This document shows, piece by piece, positions 35,316 to 43,150 of a DNA stretch of 64,000 nt. This DNA is from DASPKM01 sp035628135. Lineage in GTDB: Bacteria > Bacteroidota > Bacteroidia > Chitinophagales > Chitinophagaceae. Under the pieces are notes generated by a model. That model was not told the DNA's origin, ran no database searches, and saw nothing but the letters and a program-made list of their open reading frames with translations. The stretch lies in NCBI GenBank assembly GCA_035628135.1, contig DASPKM010000006.1, forward strand, positions 868,001 through 932,000, read 5' to 3'. The first letter of the stretch is position 1; each line of letters opens with the position of its first letter. The translations under genes and the position numbers were made by a program.

Positions 35316-35879
35316 TTAGGCCAGCCGCTTCAGGATCTGCTCATCTATTTTCTTAAATAAATGAAAAGGTTTGTAAGTGCGCCAGTTCGGCAGCTCCATT
35401 AGTTCGATATAATAACCCAGCTTGGCTTTTTTAAAGTCGTATTGCGTTTGCTCGGGCATGTTCAGGCAAACGATCCATCCGTCTTCATCGGTCACTTCCT
35501 CGAACCATTCCTGGTAATAATCCTTATCGCCGCTGTGGAAGTTGAGTACGTTCTCGGCTATCAGGATAAACTTGGTAATGCCTTCTGTGAGCATAATATC
35601 CGCTACTTCACGCTTCAGCTGCATGATGTCGTTTTCAATGGCATCGTTCCATTCGCCTATCAATTCTATTACCACATAATGTTCTTCATAATCGGCCATA
35701 ATAACCTTCAGGTACAATGTGCGCGACCCGAATTCATCCCACTGTGGATGGATATAATAATTGTAAATAGTTTGTGAAAACTCGAACTCGGAATAAGACC
35801 TTCCGAAAAAGGGTGATTTCTCATCCTCTTCGCTGGTATAAATGTGCCTCCAATTATAAAATGGTTCTATGTCATGCAT
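35316..35879 (-). CDS. Conserved hypothetical protein, acidic, 187 residues
   Basis: I do not recognise this family. The protein is soluble and rich in Glu, Asp, Tyr and Trp, with no signal peptide or membrane segment. Readable segments are MHDIEPFYNWRHIYTSEED, FGSRTLYLKVIMADYEEHYV, EGITKFILIAENVLNFHSGD and YIELMELPNWRTYKPFHLF. The alternating strands in the middle suggest a compact alpha/beta fold. It converges with the ATP-grasp-like gene (18-bp gap) and is monocistronic. Coding status is supported by a long uninterrupted frame, an ATG start and codon use like its neighbours. Confidence 0.8.
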   Translation of the reverse strand: MHDIEPFYNWRHIYTSEEDEKSPFFGRSYSEFEFSQTIYNYYIHPQWDEFGSRTLYLKVIMADYEEHYVVIELIGEWNDAIENDIMQLKREVADIMLTEGITKFILIAENVLNFHSGDKDYYQEWFEEVTDEDGWIVCLNMPEQTQYDFKKAKLGYYIELMELPNWRTYKPFHLFKKIDEQILKRLA

Positions 35880-35920
35880 ATCAAAAAATAAAGCACCAAT
35901 ATCATACCAAGGGTATCGCT

Positions 35921-35952
35921 AATAAAAAAGGCTGTAGCAATTTACAGCCTTT
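35921..35952 (-). terminator. Rho-independent terminator after the T9SS gene
   Basis: AAAGGCTGTA pairs perfectly with TACAGCCTTT around six bases. On the minus strand it ends in a T-run (TTTTTTATT). It lies 84 bp downstream of the stop of the secreted T9SS protein at 36036. Confidence 0.8.
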
Positions 35953-36035
35953 GAAATCGCGTTACCAAATATTGATCACAGATTTTTTCAGATTTTATAA
36001 TCTGTGCTTTCTTTCACTAAATCTGTGTTTTTTTC

Positions 36036-37286
36036 TTATTGAATCAATATCTTATCCGAGAACATTGCCTTGCGGCGGCCGTCGACAACCTTTACCAGGT
36101 ACATGCCCCTTGCCAGATTGCTGCTTACCACCATGTCCTCTACCTGGGCCTTTGCGCCAATAGTAATCGACTGGCTGCTTACTACCCTGCCGGTAAGATC
36201 GAGCAATTGTATTTCATACTTGCCCTGCCGCTGGTTATCGAAATATAACCTGAAAGTTCCATCGGTAACCGGGTTAGGATATACTGAAATATTATCGTTG
36301 CGAACGATTTGCCTGTTCAACAAAGCTGCCGCGCTCACTGCGGAAGCCTTCTGGTCTGCCTCTTTTTTAAGGGCCAGGTTGGCATTAGCAAGGTCCGATG
36401 TATTGAACACTTTTTCTTTACTCTCCAGTTTGGTGGCTTTCAGCGACTGCAGGTCTACCGAATAATATCCCTGTGTAGAGACCGCGCTGCCAACAATTAC
36501 TTTTCCTTCATCATCCACCACTGCCCCATTGGTAGTGTAATTGGCGGGCAAGCCCGAAATATATCCTTTGAAAGTTGCTACGCGGCTGTCGATATTGATC
36601 TCGAACACAGCCTGCCTCGCGGATATGAGGTGCAATTTTCCAAAAGCATCTGCAATCATATCGCCGCCCCAGCTGCTGCAACGGTTGTGAATGGATACGC
36701 CGCCATTGGCCTGGTCGTCTACCAGGTTGCCAAGATCGCTGATGATGGGCTTTCTGCCGGTAGTAAAGCGCAGCAGGTGGTTGCCATCGTTGCTCAGCGC
36801 ATACCCATTGCCGTCAGCACCTATTACCATGCGGGTAATATGATTGGCTTCATCCTGCAGGTTGGCTGTTTGACCGAATGCTTCTCCTTCGAAATAATAA
36901 ATGCGGGGCGATTTTCCGCCCATATCTATATACCGCAATTGATTAATGCCCATGGGCGTATAATACAGGCGGTCATGTTTGCTGTCGTACGCACAGGCCG
37001 CAGAAAAAGTAGAGAAGGGCATGTTTGAATTGTTACGTACGTTGTTATCATTGGTAATTGCAATGGGTTTGCCGGTTCGCGCATGAAATACCTGGGGCAC
37101 TTGGGAGCTGCTGTAGATTGTTTGTAATTCTGCGCCGGTGGAGAGGTCAATCAACCTTACTTCCGTCCAGTTTGATTGTCCTTTTTGTCCGCCAGTAATC
37201 GCAAAAGCCTTTCTCGAAGTGTTTTGAGCCGTGGCGGCAACTACCAGGGCAAGCATTGTAATAGAGAGTAAAGATCTGCGTACCAT
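36036..37286 (-). CDS. Secreted T9SS type A sorting-domain protein
   Basis: The 416-residue protein has a signal peptide (MVRRSLLSITMLALVVAATAQ). A propeller-like or beta-rich body follows, with motifs such as CAYDSKHDRLYYTPMGINQLRY and LSNDGNHLLRFTTG. The C-terminal sorting domain begins NISVYPNPVTDGTFRLYF and ends in DGRRKAMFSDKILIQ, the pattern recognised by the type IX secretion system. The protein should be carried across the outer membrane and released or anchored at the surface. The ligand or role of the body is unknown. A terminator follows the gene. Confidence 0.9.
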   Translation of the reverse strand: MVRRSLLSITMLALVVAATAQNTSRKAFAITGGQKGQSNWTEVRLIDLSTGAELQTIYSSSQVPQVFHARTGKPIAITNDNNVRNNSNMPFSTFSAACAYDSKHDRLYYTPMGINQLRYIDMGGKSPRIYYFEGEAFGQTANLQDEANHITRMVIGADGNGYALSNDGNHLLRFTTGRKPIISDLGNLVDDQANGGVSIHNRCSSWGGDMIADAFGKLHLISARQAVFEINIDSRVATFKGYISGLPANYTTNGAVVDDEGKVIVGSAVSTQGYYSVDLQSLKATKLESKEKVFNTSDLANANLALKKEADQKASAVSAAALLNRQIVRNDNISVYPNPVTDGTFRLYFDNQRQGKYEIQLLDLTGRVVSSQSITIGAKAQVEDMVVSSNLARGMYLVKVVDGRRKAMFSDKILIQ

Positions 37287-37386
37287 ATGTTTTGATTTTG
37301 GTACACATAAGTTACGATGAATTTCGTTCTTGCAAAAAATTGTTTAGGAAGCGGTAACAGTTTTATGCAGGCGGACGTAATGCGGA

Positions 37387-38205
37387 TTAACGCTTGATGG
37401 CGTTGGCTGCTTTTTTTACACTGCCATGCTTCAACAGCAAATCCTTTGCCTCGTCGTAATTCTTGAGATTGGTTCGCTCCATCAGCATTTTTACCCCGCG
37501 GTCGATAAGCTTATTATTGGTGAGCTGCATGTTCACCATTTTATTATCCTCTACCCGGCCGATTTGTATCATAACGGCGGTGGAGATCATGTTCAGCACC
37601 AGCTTTTGCGCGGTGCCGCTTTTCATGCGGGTGCTGCCCGTAACAAACTCTGGACCTACTACTACTTCTATGGGATAATCGGCATGCTCACTGATGGGTG
37701 CGCCTTGATTGCAGGTAATGCACCCCGTTACAATGCCATGCTTTCTGCTTTCGCGCATGGCTCCTATAACATAAGGCGTTGTGCCGCTGGCCGCAATGCC
37801 TACCACCACGTCCTTTTCGTTGATGAAATGTTTTTCCAGGTCGGCCCAGCCTTCTTCTTCGCTGTCCTCCGCACGCTCGATGGCCCTGCGGATGGCTTCA
37901 TCGCCGCCGGCAATCAATCCTATCACCAATCCATGCGGCATGCCATAGGTAGGCGGTATCTCGCTCGCGTCCAGTATACCCAGCCGGCCGCTGGTACCGG
38001 CACCTACATAAAACAGCCTGCCACCGGCAAGCATGTTGTCAACGATAACTGTGACGAGCTTTTCAATTTGCGGGATGGCCTTTTCAACGGCATCGGGAAC
38101 GGTTTTATCCTCACGGTTGATGTTGGTGAGGAGGTCCATAACGCTCATTTTTTCAAGGTGTCGGTATTTGCTTGGCTCTTCCGTGAATTTGATAAAATCG
38201 GTCAT
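37387..38205 (-). CDS. murQ: N-acetylmuramic acid 6-phosphate etherase
   Basis: The 272-residue SIS-domain enzyme cleaves the lactyl ether of MurNAc-6-phosphate to give GlcNAc-6-phosphate in peptidoglycan recycling. Evidence is the N-terminal TEEPSKYRHLEKMSVMDLL, the sugar-phosphate site VGAGTSGRLGILDASEIPPTYG, the catalytic Glu region RRAIERAEDSEEEG, GIAASGTTPYVIGA and the MurQ signature VTGSTRMKSGTAQKLVLNM. Length is a little under the usual 300 but all motifs are present. It lies 13 bp downstream of a BadF-type sugar kinase, so the two form a recycling operon. Confidence 0.96.
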   Translation of the reverse strand: MTDFIKFTEEPSKYRHLEKMSVMDLLTNINREDKTVPDAVEKAIPQIEKLVTVIVDNMLAGGRLFYVGAGTSGRLGILDASEIPPTYGMPHGLVIGLIAGGDEAIRRAIERAEDSEEEGWADLEKHFINEKDVVVGIAASGTTPYVIGAMRESRKHGIVTGCITCNQGAPISEHADYPIEVVVGPEFVTGSTRMKSGTAQKLVLNMISTAVMIQIGRVEDNKMVNMQLTNNKLIDRGVKMLMERTNLKNYDEAKDLLLKHGSVKKAANAIKR

Positions 38206-38218
38206 CAGTGCTTTTATT

Positions 38219-39061
38219 TCATCTATTTGTATGGTAATCGATCAATCCTTCCATCGGGTTTTTCAGGATCTTGCCCAGCTCAAACTCATACGATTGGCAA
38301 AGCTCTTGCAACACGTCGCGGAAGCCAAAGGCCACGCTTCCAACAAAATGAATAGGGTATTTCCAGCTTTCGCTGTATTTGCAAAGATGCTGAAAGAAAA
38401 AGTCATTCAGCCCATCTTCAATAATATTTTCAATCATATAGTGCCCCCGGTTCTCGGCCAGGAAGTAGCAAAAACCCGCAAGATACCGGTTGGCGAGGGG
38501 CTTGCGATAGGTATTTTCCAGAATTTCCACCGGGCTGGTCTTATACTTGTCATCGAACTTGTACCTGAGCTCCTCATCGAATGTATTGTACATATAATAC
38601 TGTATCACTTTCTTGCCCAGGTAGGCGCCGCTGCCCTCATCGCCCAAAATATAACCTATGCCCGGAGCTTGTTTGGTGATCTTGCTGCCATTATAATAAC
38701 ACGAAAACGAGCCCGTGCCCAGGTTGCAGGCTATACCTTTTTCGGTGCCGTTCAACCCCCTGGCAGCCGCGAGCATATCGTCGTTGATACTGATGACTGC
38801 CCCGTTGAACACCTGTTTAAGGGCCTTTCCAACAATGCTGACGTTGGCGGGATTGCGCATGCCAGTGCCGTAATAATGTATTTTTTCTATGGAAGTATTG
38901 CCCGAAATGCCGGGCATCTCCTGGTGAAGGATGCCAACAATTTGTTCTTCTGTAAGAAAATAAGGGCTAAGACCTTGCGTAAATGCGGTTTTTTTTCGTC
39001 CTTTCTGGATCAGGCACCATTCGCATTTGGTGGCCCCGCTATCAGCCAGCAAGATCGCCAT
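38219..39061 (-). CDS. N-acetylglucosamine/amino-sugar kinase (BadF/BadG ATPase family)
   Basis: The 280-residue kinase has the actin-like ATPase fold. Phosphate-1 motif LADSGATKCEW lies at 4-14, phosphate-2 is CNLGTGSFSCYYNG, and the adenosine and metal region is GYILGDEGSGAYLGK. In Bacteroidota such kinases phosphorylate GlcNAc or MurNAc taken up from the cell wall. The gene precedes murQ by 13 bp, which supports a role in making MurNAc-6-phosphate or GlcNAc-6-phosphate for recycling. No AmgK/MurU-type genes are nearby. Substrate preference between MurNAc and GlcNAc cannot be decided from sequence. Confidence 0.9.
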   Translation of the reverse strand: MAILLADSGATKCEWCLIQKGRKKTAFTQGLSPYFLTEEQIVGILHQEMPGISGNTSIEKIHYYGTGMRNPANVSIVGKALKQVFNGAVISINDDMLAAARGLNGTEKGIACNLGTGSFSCYYNGSKITKQAPGIGYILGDEGSGAYLGKKVIQYYMYNTFDEELRYKFDDKYKTSPVEILENTYRKPLANRYLAGFCYFLAENRGHYMIENIIEDGLNDFFFQHLCKYSESWKYPIHFVGSVAFGFRDVLQELCQSYEFELGKILKNPMEGLIDYHTNR

Positions 39062-39148
39062 ACAAAGAAATTAAACTTACATTTTGAAATTAATCTTGAA
39101 ATTCGCCGCTGAAAGATATGGATTCTTATACATTTTAACTTACCGTAC

Positions 39149-40735
39149 ATGAAGCGTTTACAGGTTTGGTTACCCTTATTGTTTGCGTTGGTGATGATAG
39201 TGGGCATGATCATCGGCTTCAGGCTGCGCAAGAACATACGGAGCGACAGCAATTTTTTTGGTTTTTCAAAAGAAACGCCCCTACAGGAGGTGCTGGACAT
39301 CATTAACCGCAATTATGTAGATGCCGTTAACACCGATACCCTTGGCAACGATGCCATCCAGGAAATGCTAACCCACCTCGATCCGCATTCTGTTTACATT
39401 CCCGCTTCCATTCTGAAAGAAGTGAATGAAGACCTCGAAGGCAATTTCCAGGGCATTGGCGTGGAATTCCAGATTATAAAAGATACCGTGCACGTGGTGA
39501 ATGTACTGCCTAAAGGTCCCAGCGATGAGGCCGGGCTGAAGATCGGCGACCGGTTTTTGCAGGTAGAAGATTCAGTAGTGGCAGGCACCAACATCACCAC
39601 CGAAAAAATAAAAAAACTATTGCGCGGTCCCGGCGGCTCCAAAGTAAACGTGAAGATGCTAAGGGGAAAGCAGGTTCAGCCATTCACCATTAAACGAGGC
39701 ACCATTCCCATTCCATCCCTCGATGCTTCGTACATGATCGATCCCTCAACGGGTTATATCAGGCTGAATAAATTTGCCGAAACCACCTATGAGGAATTCA
39801 TGGCGGCATTGGAAGCCCTGCAAAAACAAAGGCTGCAGCAACTCATTCTGGACCTAAGGGGCAATGGCGGCGGCATTTTACAGGAAGCAGTACAGATAGC
39901 CGATGAATTTTTAGATGGCAGCAAGCTGATAGTATACACACAAGGTAATAAGACCGATAAGGAAGTGTATGAAAGCAAACGCGAAGGCCTATTCGAAAAA
40001 GGCAAACTGGTAATACTCATCGATGAAGGCTCGGCCTCAGCCAGCGAAGTAGTGGCCGGTGCCGTCCAGGATTGGGACAGGGGAACCATCATCGGCAGGA
40101 GGAGCTTTGGCAAGGGCCTGGTGCAGCAACAATATGAATTGAGCGATGGGTCGGGGCTGCGACTGACCGTATCCCGTTATTATACTCCCCTTGGCAGGAG
40201 CATTCAAAAGCCTTATTCCAAAAGCATCGAAGAATACAACGATGAGGTGATAGACCGTTTTGTGAACGGGGAAGTATTGAAAAGCGATTCCGCCAAGATC
40301 GCTAACGGGCAGGTGTACACTACAAAAGGCGGCAGAAAGGTATACGGCGGGGGCGGCATAGCGCCTGATGTTTTCGTGGCCTTCGATACCAGCTTCATGC
40401 AAAAATCAATTGCCGACCTGTACAACGACAACGCCGTTTTTATTTTCCCTTATATCTATTACGTGGAACACCAGCAGGAATTGAAACAATATAAAGACCC
40501 CGCTGATTTCGCCCGAAGGTTCAATAATTGGGAAGAACTTTGGAATGGACTGCTGAAACTGGCTAAGAACGACAGCCTGAACCTTGGGAACGTGAATGCC
40601 GCCGAAAAGCAATATCTGCTGTACCGCCTAAGGGCCAATATTGCCCGCCAGATCTGGCGCACCGAAGGCTTTTACGAAGTTTGGAATACCACAGACCCGG
40701 TAGTGCAAAGGGCATTGGCCGAGTTGAAAAAATAA
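39149..40735 (+). CDS. S41-family C-terminal processing protease
   Basis: The 528-residue protease has an N-terminal membrane anchor (LQVWLPLLFALVMIVGMIIGF) and a PDZ domain at about 95-170 (GIGVEFQIIKDTVHVVNVL, GDRFLQVEDSVV). The S41 core has Ser297 (DEGSASASEVVAGAV) and Lys322 (RRSFGKGLVQ), spaced 25 residues apart as in characterised CtpA-type enzymes. A helical C-terminal part follows. These proteases trim or degrade proteins in the periplasm. It is transcribed divergently from the kinase-murQ pair with an 87-bp gap and ends next to a long hairpin. Confidence 0.94.
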   Translation: MKRLQVWLPLLFALVMIVGMIIGFRLRKNIRSDSNFFGFSKETPLQEVLDIINRNYVDAVNTDTLGNDAIQEMLTHLDPHSVYIPASILKEVNEDLEGNFQGIGVEFQIIKDTVHVVNVLPKGPSDEAGLKIGDRFLQVEDSVVAGTNITTEKIKKLLRGPGGSKVNVKMLRGKQVQPFTIKRGTIPIPSLDASYMIDPSTGYIRLNKFAETTYEEFMAALEALQKQRLQQLILDLRGNGGGILQEAVQIADEFLDGSKLIVYTQGNKTDKEVYESKREGLFEKGKLVILIDEGSASASEVVAGAVQDWDRGTIIGRRSFGKGLVQQQYELSDGSGLRLTVSRYYTPLGRSIQKPYSKSIEEYNDEVIDRFVNGEVLKSDSAKIANGQVYTTKGGRKVYGGGGIAPDVFVAFDTSFMQKSIADLYNDNAVFIFPYIYYVEHQQELKQYKDPADFARRFNNWEELWNGLLKLAKNDSLNLGNVNAAEKQYLLYRLRANIARQIWRTEGFYEVWNTTDPVVQRALAELKK

Positions 40736-40750
40736 AATTTCTTTGTATAT

Positions 40751-40799
40751 AAAGCGCAAATGTGCAACATGGCCGCGGCCACCTGCACACTTGCGCTTT
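40751..40799. terminator. Long hairpin between convergent genes
   Basis: A 16-bp arm (AAAGCGCAAATGTGCA) pairs with TGCACACTTGCGCTTT with one mismatch. The perfect palindrome TGGCCGCGGCCA sits in the loop at 40770-40781. The strength and place between the S41 protease and the DUF6249-like gene suit a bidirectional terminator, but no long T-run follows. Confidence 0.65.
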
Positions 40800-40815
40800 C
40801 ATGTTCATGCTTTAC

Positions 40816-41172
40816 TTATATTCTATCCTGCCTGTCCAGCAACTCCTTCTTCTCTATCCGGTAGGAGGATATCAACCCGAGGCCTCCGCCTATGCCTATC
40901 AATGCAAACCATAGGGCCTCATTGTCGTGTTTGTTGGGTACCACATACGCATCCAGGAAGTAAGCCGCCAGCAAGCCCAGGCCTGAGCCGAGCAGTAACA
41001 AGCCCCATTTAAGGTTGCGATAAGGGGCCGGACGGTTGGCATATTCCTTGGGATTCATGCCTTTTTCTACCATTGCCAGGTTTTCGCGGGTCTTCAGGTA
41101 AACGATGCCGAATATCATGGCAAATCCTCCTGCGATAAATGTAACCGGGATTAAAACTTCTGCGCCTTGCAT
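40816..41172 (-). CDS. Small DUF6249-like membrane protein
   Basis: The 118-residue protein has three hydrophobic segments: VLIPVTFIAGGFAMIFGIVY near the start, LLLLGSGLGLLAAYFLDAYV in the middle and ALWFALIGIGGGLGLISSY near the end. Between the first two lies a conserved polar stretch ENLAMVEKGMNPKEY. This layout matches the DUF6249 membrane proteins common in Bacteroidota, often next to ECF sigma and anti-sigma genes, as here (the sigma gene starts 268 bp away, divergent). Its function is unknown. It could be part of the same envelope response. Confidence 0.82.
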   Translation of the reverse strand: MQGAEVLIPVTFIAGGFAMIFGIVYLKTRENLAMVEKGMNPKEYANRPAPYRNLKWGLLLLGSGLGLLAAYFLDAYVVPNKHDNEALWFALIGIGGGLGLISSYRIEKKELLDRQDRI

Positions 41173-41257
41173 AAAATTGTTTTTTATTTATCCGGCCGGG
41201 GCCGGGGGGTTTAAGATTAGTTTGTGTTGTTCTCCATCTGACTACCACTTGTTGGCT

Positions 41258-41407
41258 GAGGTTACAGGCTTAAAGAACTTTCCAAAACAGTTTACGCAAT
41301 CTATGACTACACGACCTTTTGCGAGGTTACAACTTTTTTTTAAGCACCTACCCATAACGTCTATCTTATATATGTAACCCTTAAAATACAGTAACTTGTA
41401 TGTAACC
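41258..41407 (+). promoter_or_regulatory. Paired GAGGTTACA and TATGTAACC repeats upstream of the ECF sigma gene
   Basis: GAGGTTACA occurs at 41258-41266 and 41323-41331. TATGTAACC occurs at 41371-41379 and 41399-41407. The core GGTTACA/TGTAACC is thus present four times, twice in each orientation, in the gap between divergent genes. The last copy is 32 bp before the ATG of the sigma factor. GTAAC-like cores are common in -35 elements read by ECF sigma factors, so these may be sites for self-activation or for a repressor. Confidence 0.5.
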
Positions 41408-41439
41408 TATCGCCTTCGAAGGTAGTCATATAGGCTGTC

Positions 41440-42021
41440 ATGCACACCGGACCAAGTGATAATGAGATCCTTAGCAGTGTTCTGCAGGGGAATCAGCAGG
41501 CTTATGCCGAAATAGTAAAACGATACCAGAACTTCGTATTTACTATAGCGTTGCGGTATGCACCCAACCGGGAAGATGCGGAAGAGATAGCGCAGGACTG
41601 CTTTGTAAAAGCTTATCGCTCTTTGGCCGATTTCAGGGGTGATTCAAAGTTCAGCACCTGGCTGTACACCATCGTAACCACTACCTGCCTCACCTTCCTG
41701 CGTAAAAAGAAGCTGGATGTTCACTCGCTCGACAACGAGAAAGTGTTCGAGGTGGCGGATAGCAAAGATTCGGGGTTCGGGGCCAACCAGGTGGAGCAGA
41801 AGTCGAGGATAGGCATGGTGAACAAGGCCATTGCATTATTATCATCCGACGATGCGCACATCATCACCCTGTTTTATAAAGGCGAACAATCGATGGAAGA
41901 GATCGGGCAGGTTATGGGACTGGAAACAAACACGGTAAAAGTGCGGCTGCACCGTGCCCGGCAGCGGCTGAAAGATAAAATGGAAAAACACTTTGCAGAC
42001 GAAGTGAGAGACCTGAATTAA
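41440..42021 (+). CDS. ECF-type RNA polymerase sigma factor
   Basis: The 193-residue sigma factor has region 2 (QAYAEIVKRYQNFVFTIALRY, AEEIAQDCFVKAYRSLADFR, FSTWLYTIVTTTCLTFLRKKK) and region 4 (SDDAHIITLFYKGEQSMEEIG, LETNTVKVRLHRARQRLKDKM). It lacks regions 1 and 3, as expected for the extracytoplasmic-function class. It lies 19 bp before a single-span membrane protein, the usual arrangement with an anti-sigma factor. Four repeats of a GGTTACA/TGTAACC core lie upstream and may be its own promoter. The signal it answers is unknown. Confidence 0.95.
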   Translation: MHTGPSDNEILSSVLQGNQQAYAEIVKRYQNFVFTIALRYAPNREDAEEIAQDCFVKAYRSLADFRGDSKFSTWLYTIVTTTCLTFLRKKKLDVHSLDNEKVFEVADSKDSGFGANQVEQKSRIGMVNKAIALLSSDDAHIITLFYKGEQSMEEIGQVMGLETNTVKVRLHRARQRLKDKMEKHFADEVRDLN

Positions 42022-42040
42022 GTGCCATAAAAACAATATT

Positions 42041-42556
42041 ATGAACACGCAACAACAAATGGAAGAACGTCTTTGGAATTACATCGACGGATCGGGTGCG
42101 GCTGAAGAACGGTCAGCCATTGAACAATTGCTGAAAAGCAATGCGGAGTGGCAATCCAAATACCGTGAGTTGCTGGATGTGCATCAATTGCTGCGCGAAA
42201 GTGAATTGGAAGAACCCTCCATGCGGTTTACACGGAATGTAATGGAAGAAATTGCCAGGTTGCAGATAGCCCCGGCCACCAAAAATTATATCAATCAAAA
42301 GATCATTTACGGCCTCGGCGCTTTTTTTGTGACAATGATCATCGGGTTCCTGGTGTATGGGTTTGCGCAGGTAGACTGGACGCCAACCAACAGCAACAGC
42401 TCCATACCTATAGATTTCGGCAAGCTTGACTTCAGCAAATTCTTCAACAACACATACGTGAATATTTTCATGATGATGAACGTTGTGCTTGGACTGGCAT
42501 TGCTGGACAGGTACCTGAATAAAAAGAAAGAAGAAAGAAGGCAAACTTCAGAATAA
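42041..42556 (+). CDS. Probable anti-sigma factor, one or two membrane spans
   Basis: The 171-residue protein has a cytoplasmic N-terminal part (MEERLWNYIDGSGAAEERSA, QLLKSNAEWQSKYRELLDV) that fits the anti-sigma helical domain, without the zinc-binding His/Cys residues of the ZAS class. A membrane span (IIYGLGAFFVTMIIGFLVYGF) follows, then a short periplasmic stretch and a second hydrophobic segment (VNIFMMMNVVLGLALLDRYL). The place directly after the ECF sigma gene supports the role. A terminator follows 36 bp after the stop. Confidence 0.75.
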   Translation: MNTQQQMEERLWNYIDGSGAAEERSAIEQLLKSNAEWQSKYRELLDVHQLLRESELEEPSMRFTRNVMEEIARLQIAPATKNYINQKIIYGLGAFFVTMIIGFLVYGFAQVDWTPTNSNSSIPIDFGKLDFSKFFNNTYVNIFMMMNVVLGLALLDRYLNKKKEERRQTSE

Positions 42557-42591
42557 AGAAGCTTGGTGATCTTGTATTACCAGGTCCGGTG

Positions 42592-42622
42592 AGCCTCTCC
42601 ATTAATTTGGGGAGGCTTTTTG
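42592..42622 (+). terminator. Rho-independent terminator after the sigma/anti-sigma pair
   Basis: AGCCTCTCC pairs with GGGGAGGCT (one G-T pair) around eight bases and is followed by a run of five to six T residues. It lies between the anti-sigma gene and the convergent membrane protein gene. Confidence 0.82.
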
Positions 42623-42628
42623 CTTTAT

Positions 42629-43147
42629 TTACCCAGGCTGCTGCTCTGCGAAGCCTTCCAATGCGTCAACAGGCTTTGCAGTTCTTATCAAATCCAGTAT
42701 TAGCAGTAGTATCACCGGAAAAAAGCTTATCATAAACCTGAACGGGAAATCGCCTTCCCTGCTTAACCAAAGCCCAACCTGGTAAGTGATCAATTTTAAT
42801 TGAAATAGAAATTCCAGGTCGCCATTGATGCCGATAGCGATATAAGGACTGTAATACAAATGGAAAGCAAATCCCGGGAACCTGAATTGAAACACCTGTA
42901 GTAAAAGCATGATGATGGAAAGCATGAAGAATCTGTGGCGCTTCGATGGCCTGAAGTAACAAATGCCGCTATAGATTAACAGCAATAGCAATCCCAATAA
43001 GAAAAAACTTACCAGGAAGGTTGCCAGGATACCTTCTAATCCATAGATATACCAAAGAATACCAATGCCCAGTATGCCACCCAATAGCTGGTACAAAGCA
43101 ATCGCTGCAAGGAACGCATGCCTGTTACGCAAAATGAAAGACTTCAT
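42629..43147 (-). CDS. Hypothetical membrane protein, 172 residues
   Basis: I do not recognise this family. The protein has four to five predicted membrane helices (AFLAAIALYQLLGGILGIGILWY, ILATFLVSFFLLGLLLLLIYSG, FFMLSIIMLLLQVFQF and FMISFFPVILLLILDLI). Between them is a short periplasmic or cytosolic loop with FHLYYSPYIAIGINGDLEF. It starts 3 bp after the tex stop on the same strand, so it is probably co-transcribed with tex. No catalytic motif is visible. Confidence 0.78.
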   Translation of the reverse strand: MKSFILRNRHAFLAAIALYQLLGGILGIGILWYIYGLEGILATFLVSFFLLGLLLLLIYSGICYFRPSKRHRFFMLSIIMLLLQVFQFRFPGFAFHLYYSPYIAIGINGDLEFLFQLKLITYQVGLWLSREGDFPFRFMISFFPVILLLILDLIRTAKPVDALEGFAEQQPG

Positions 43148-43150
43148 GTA

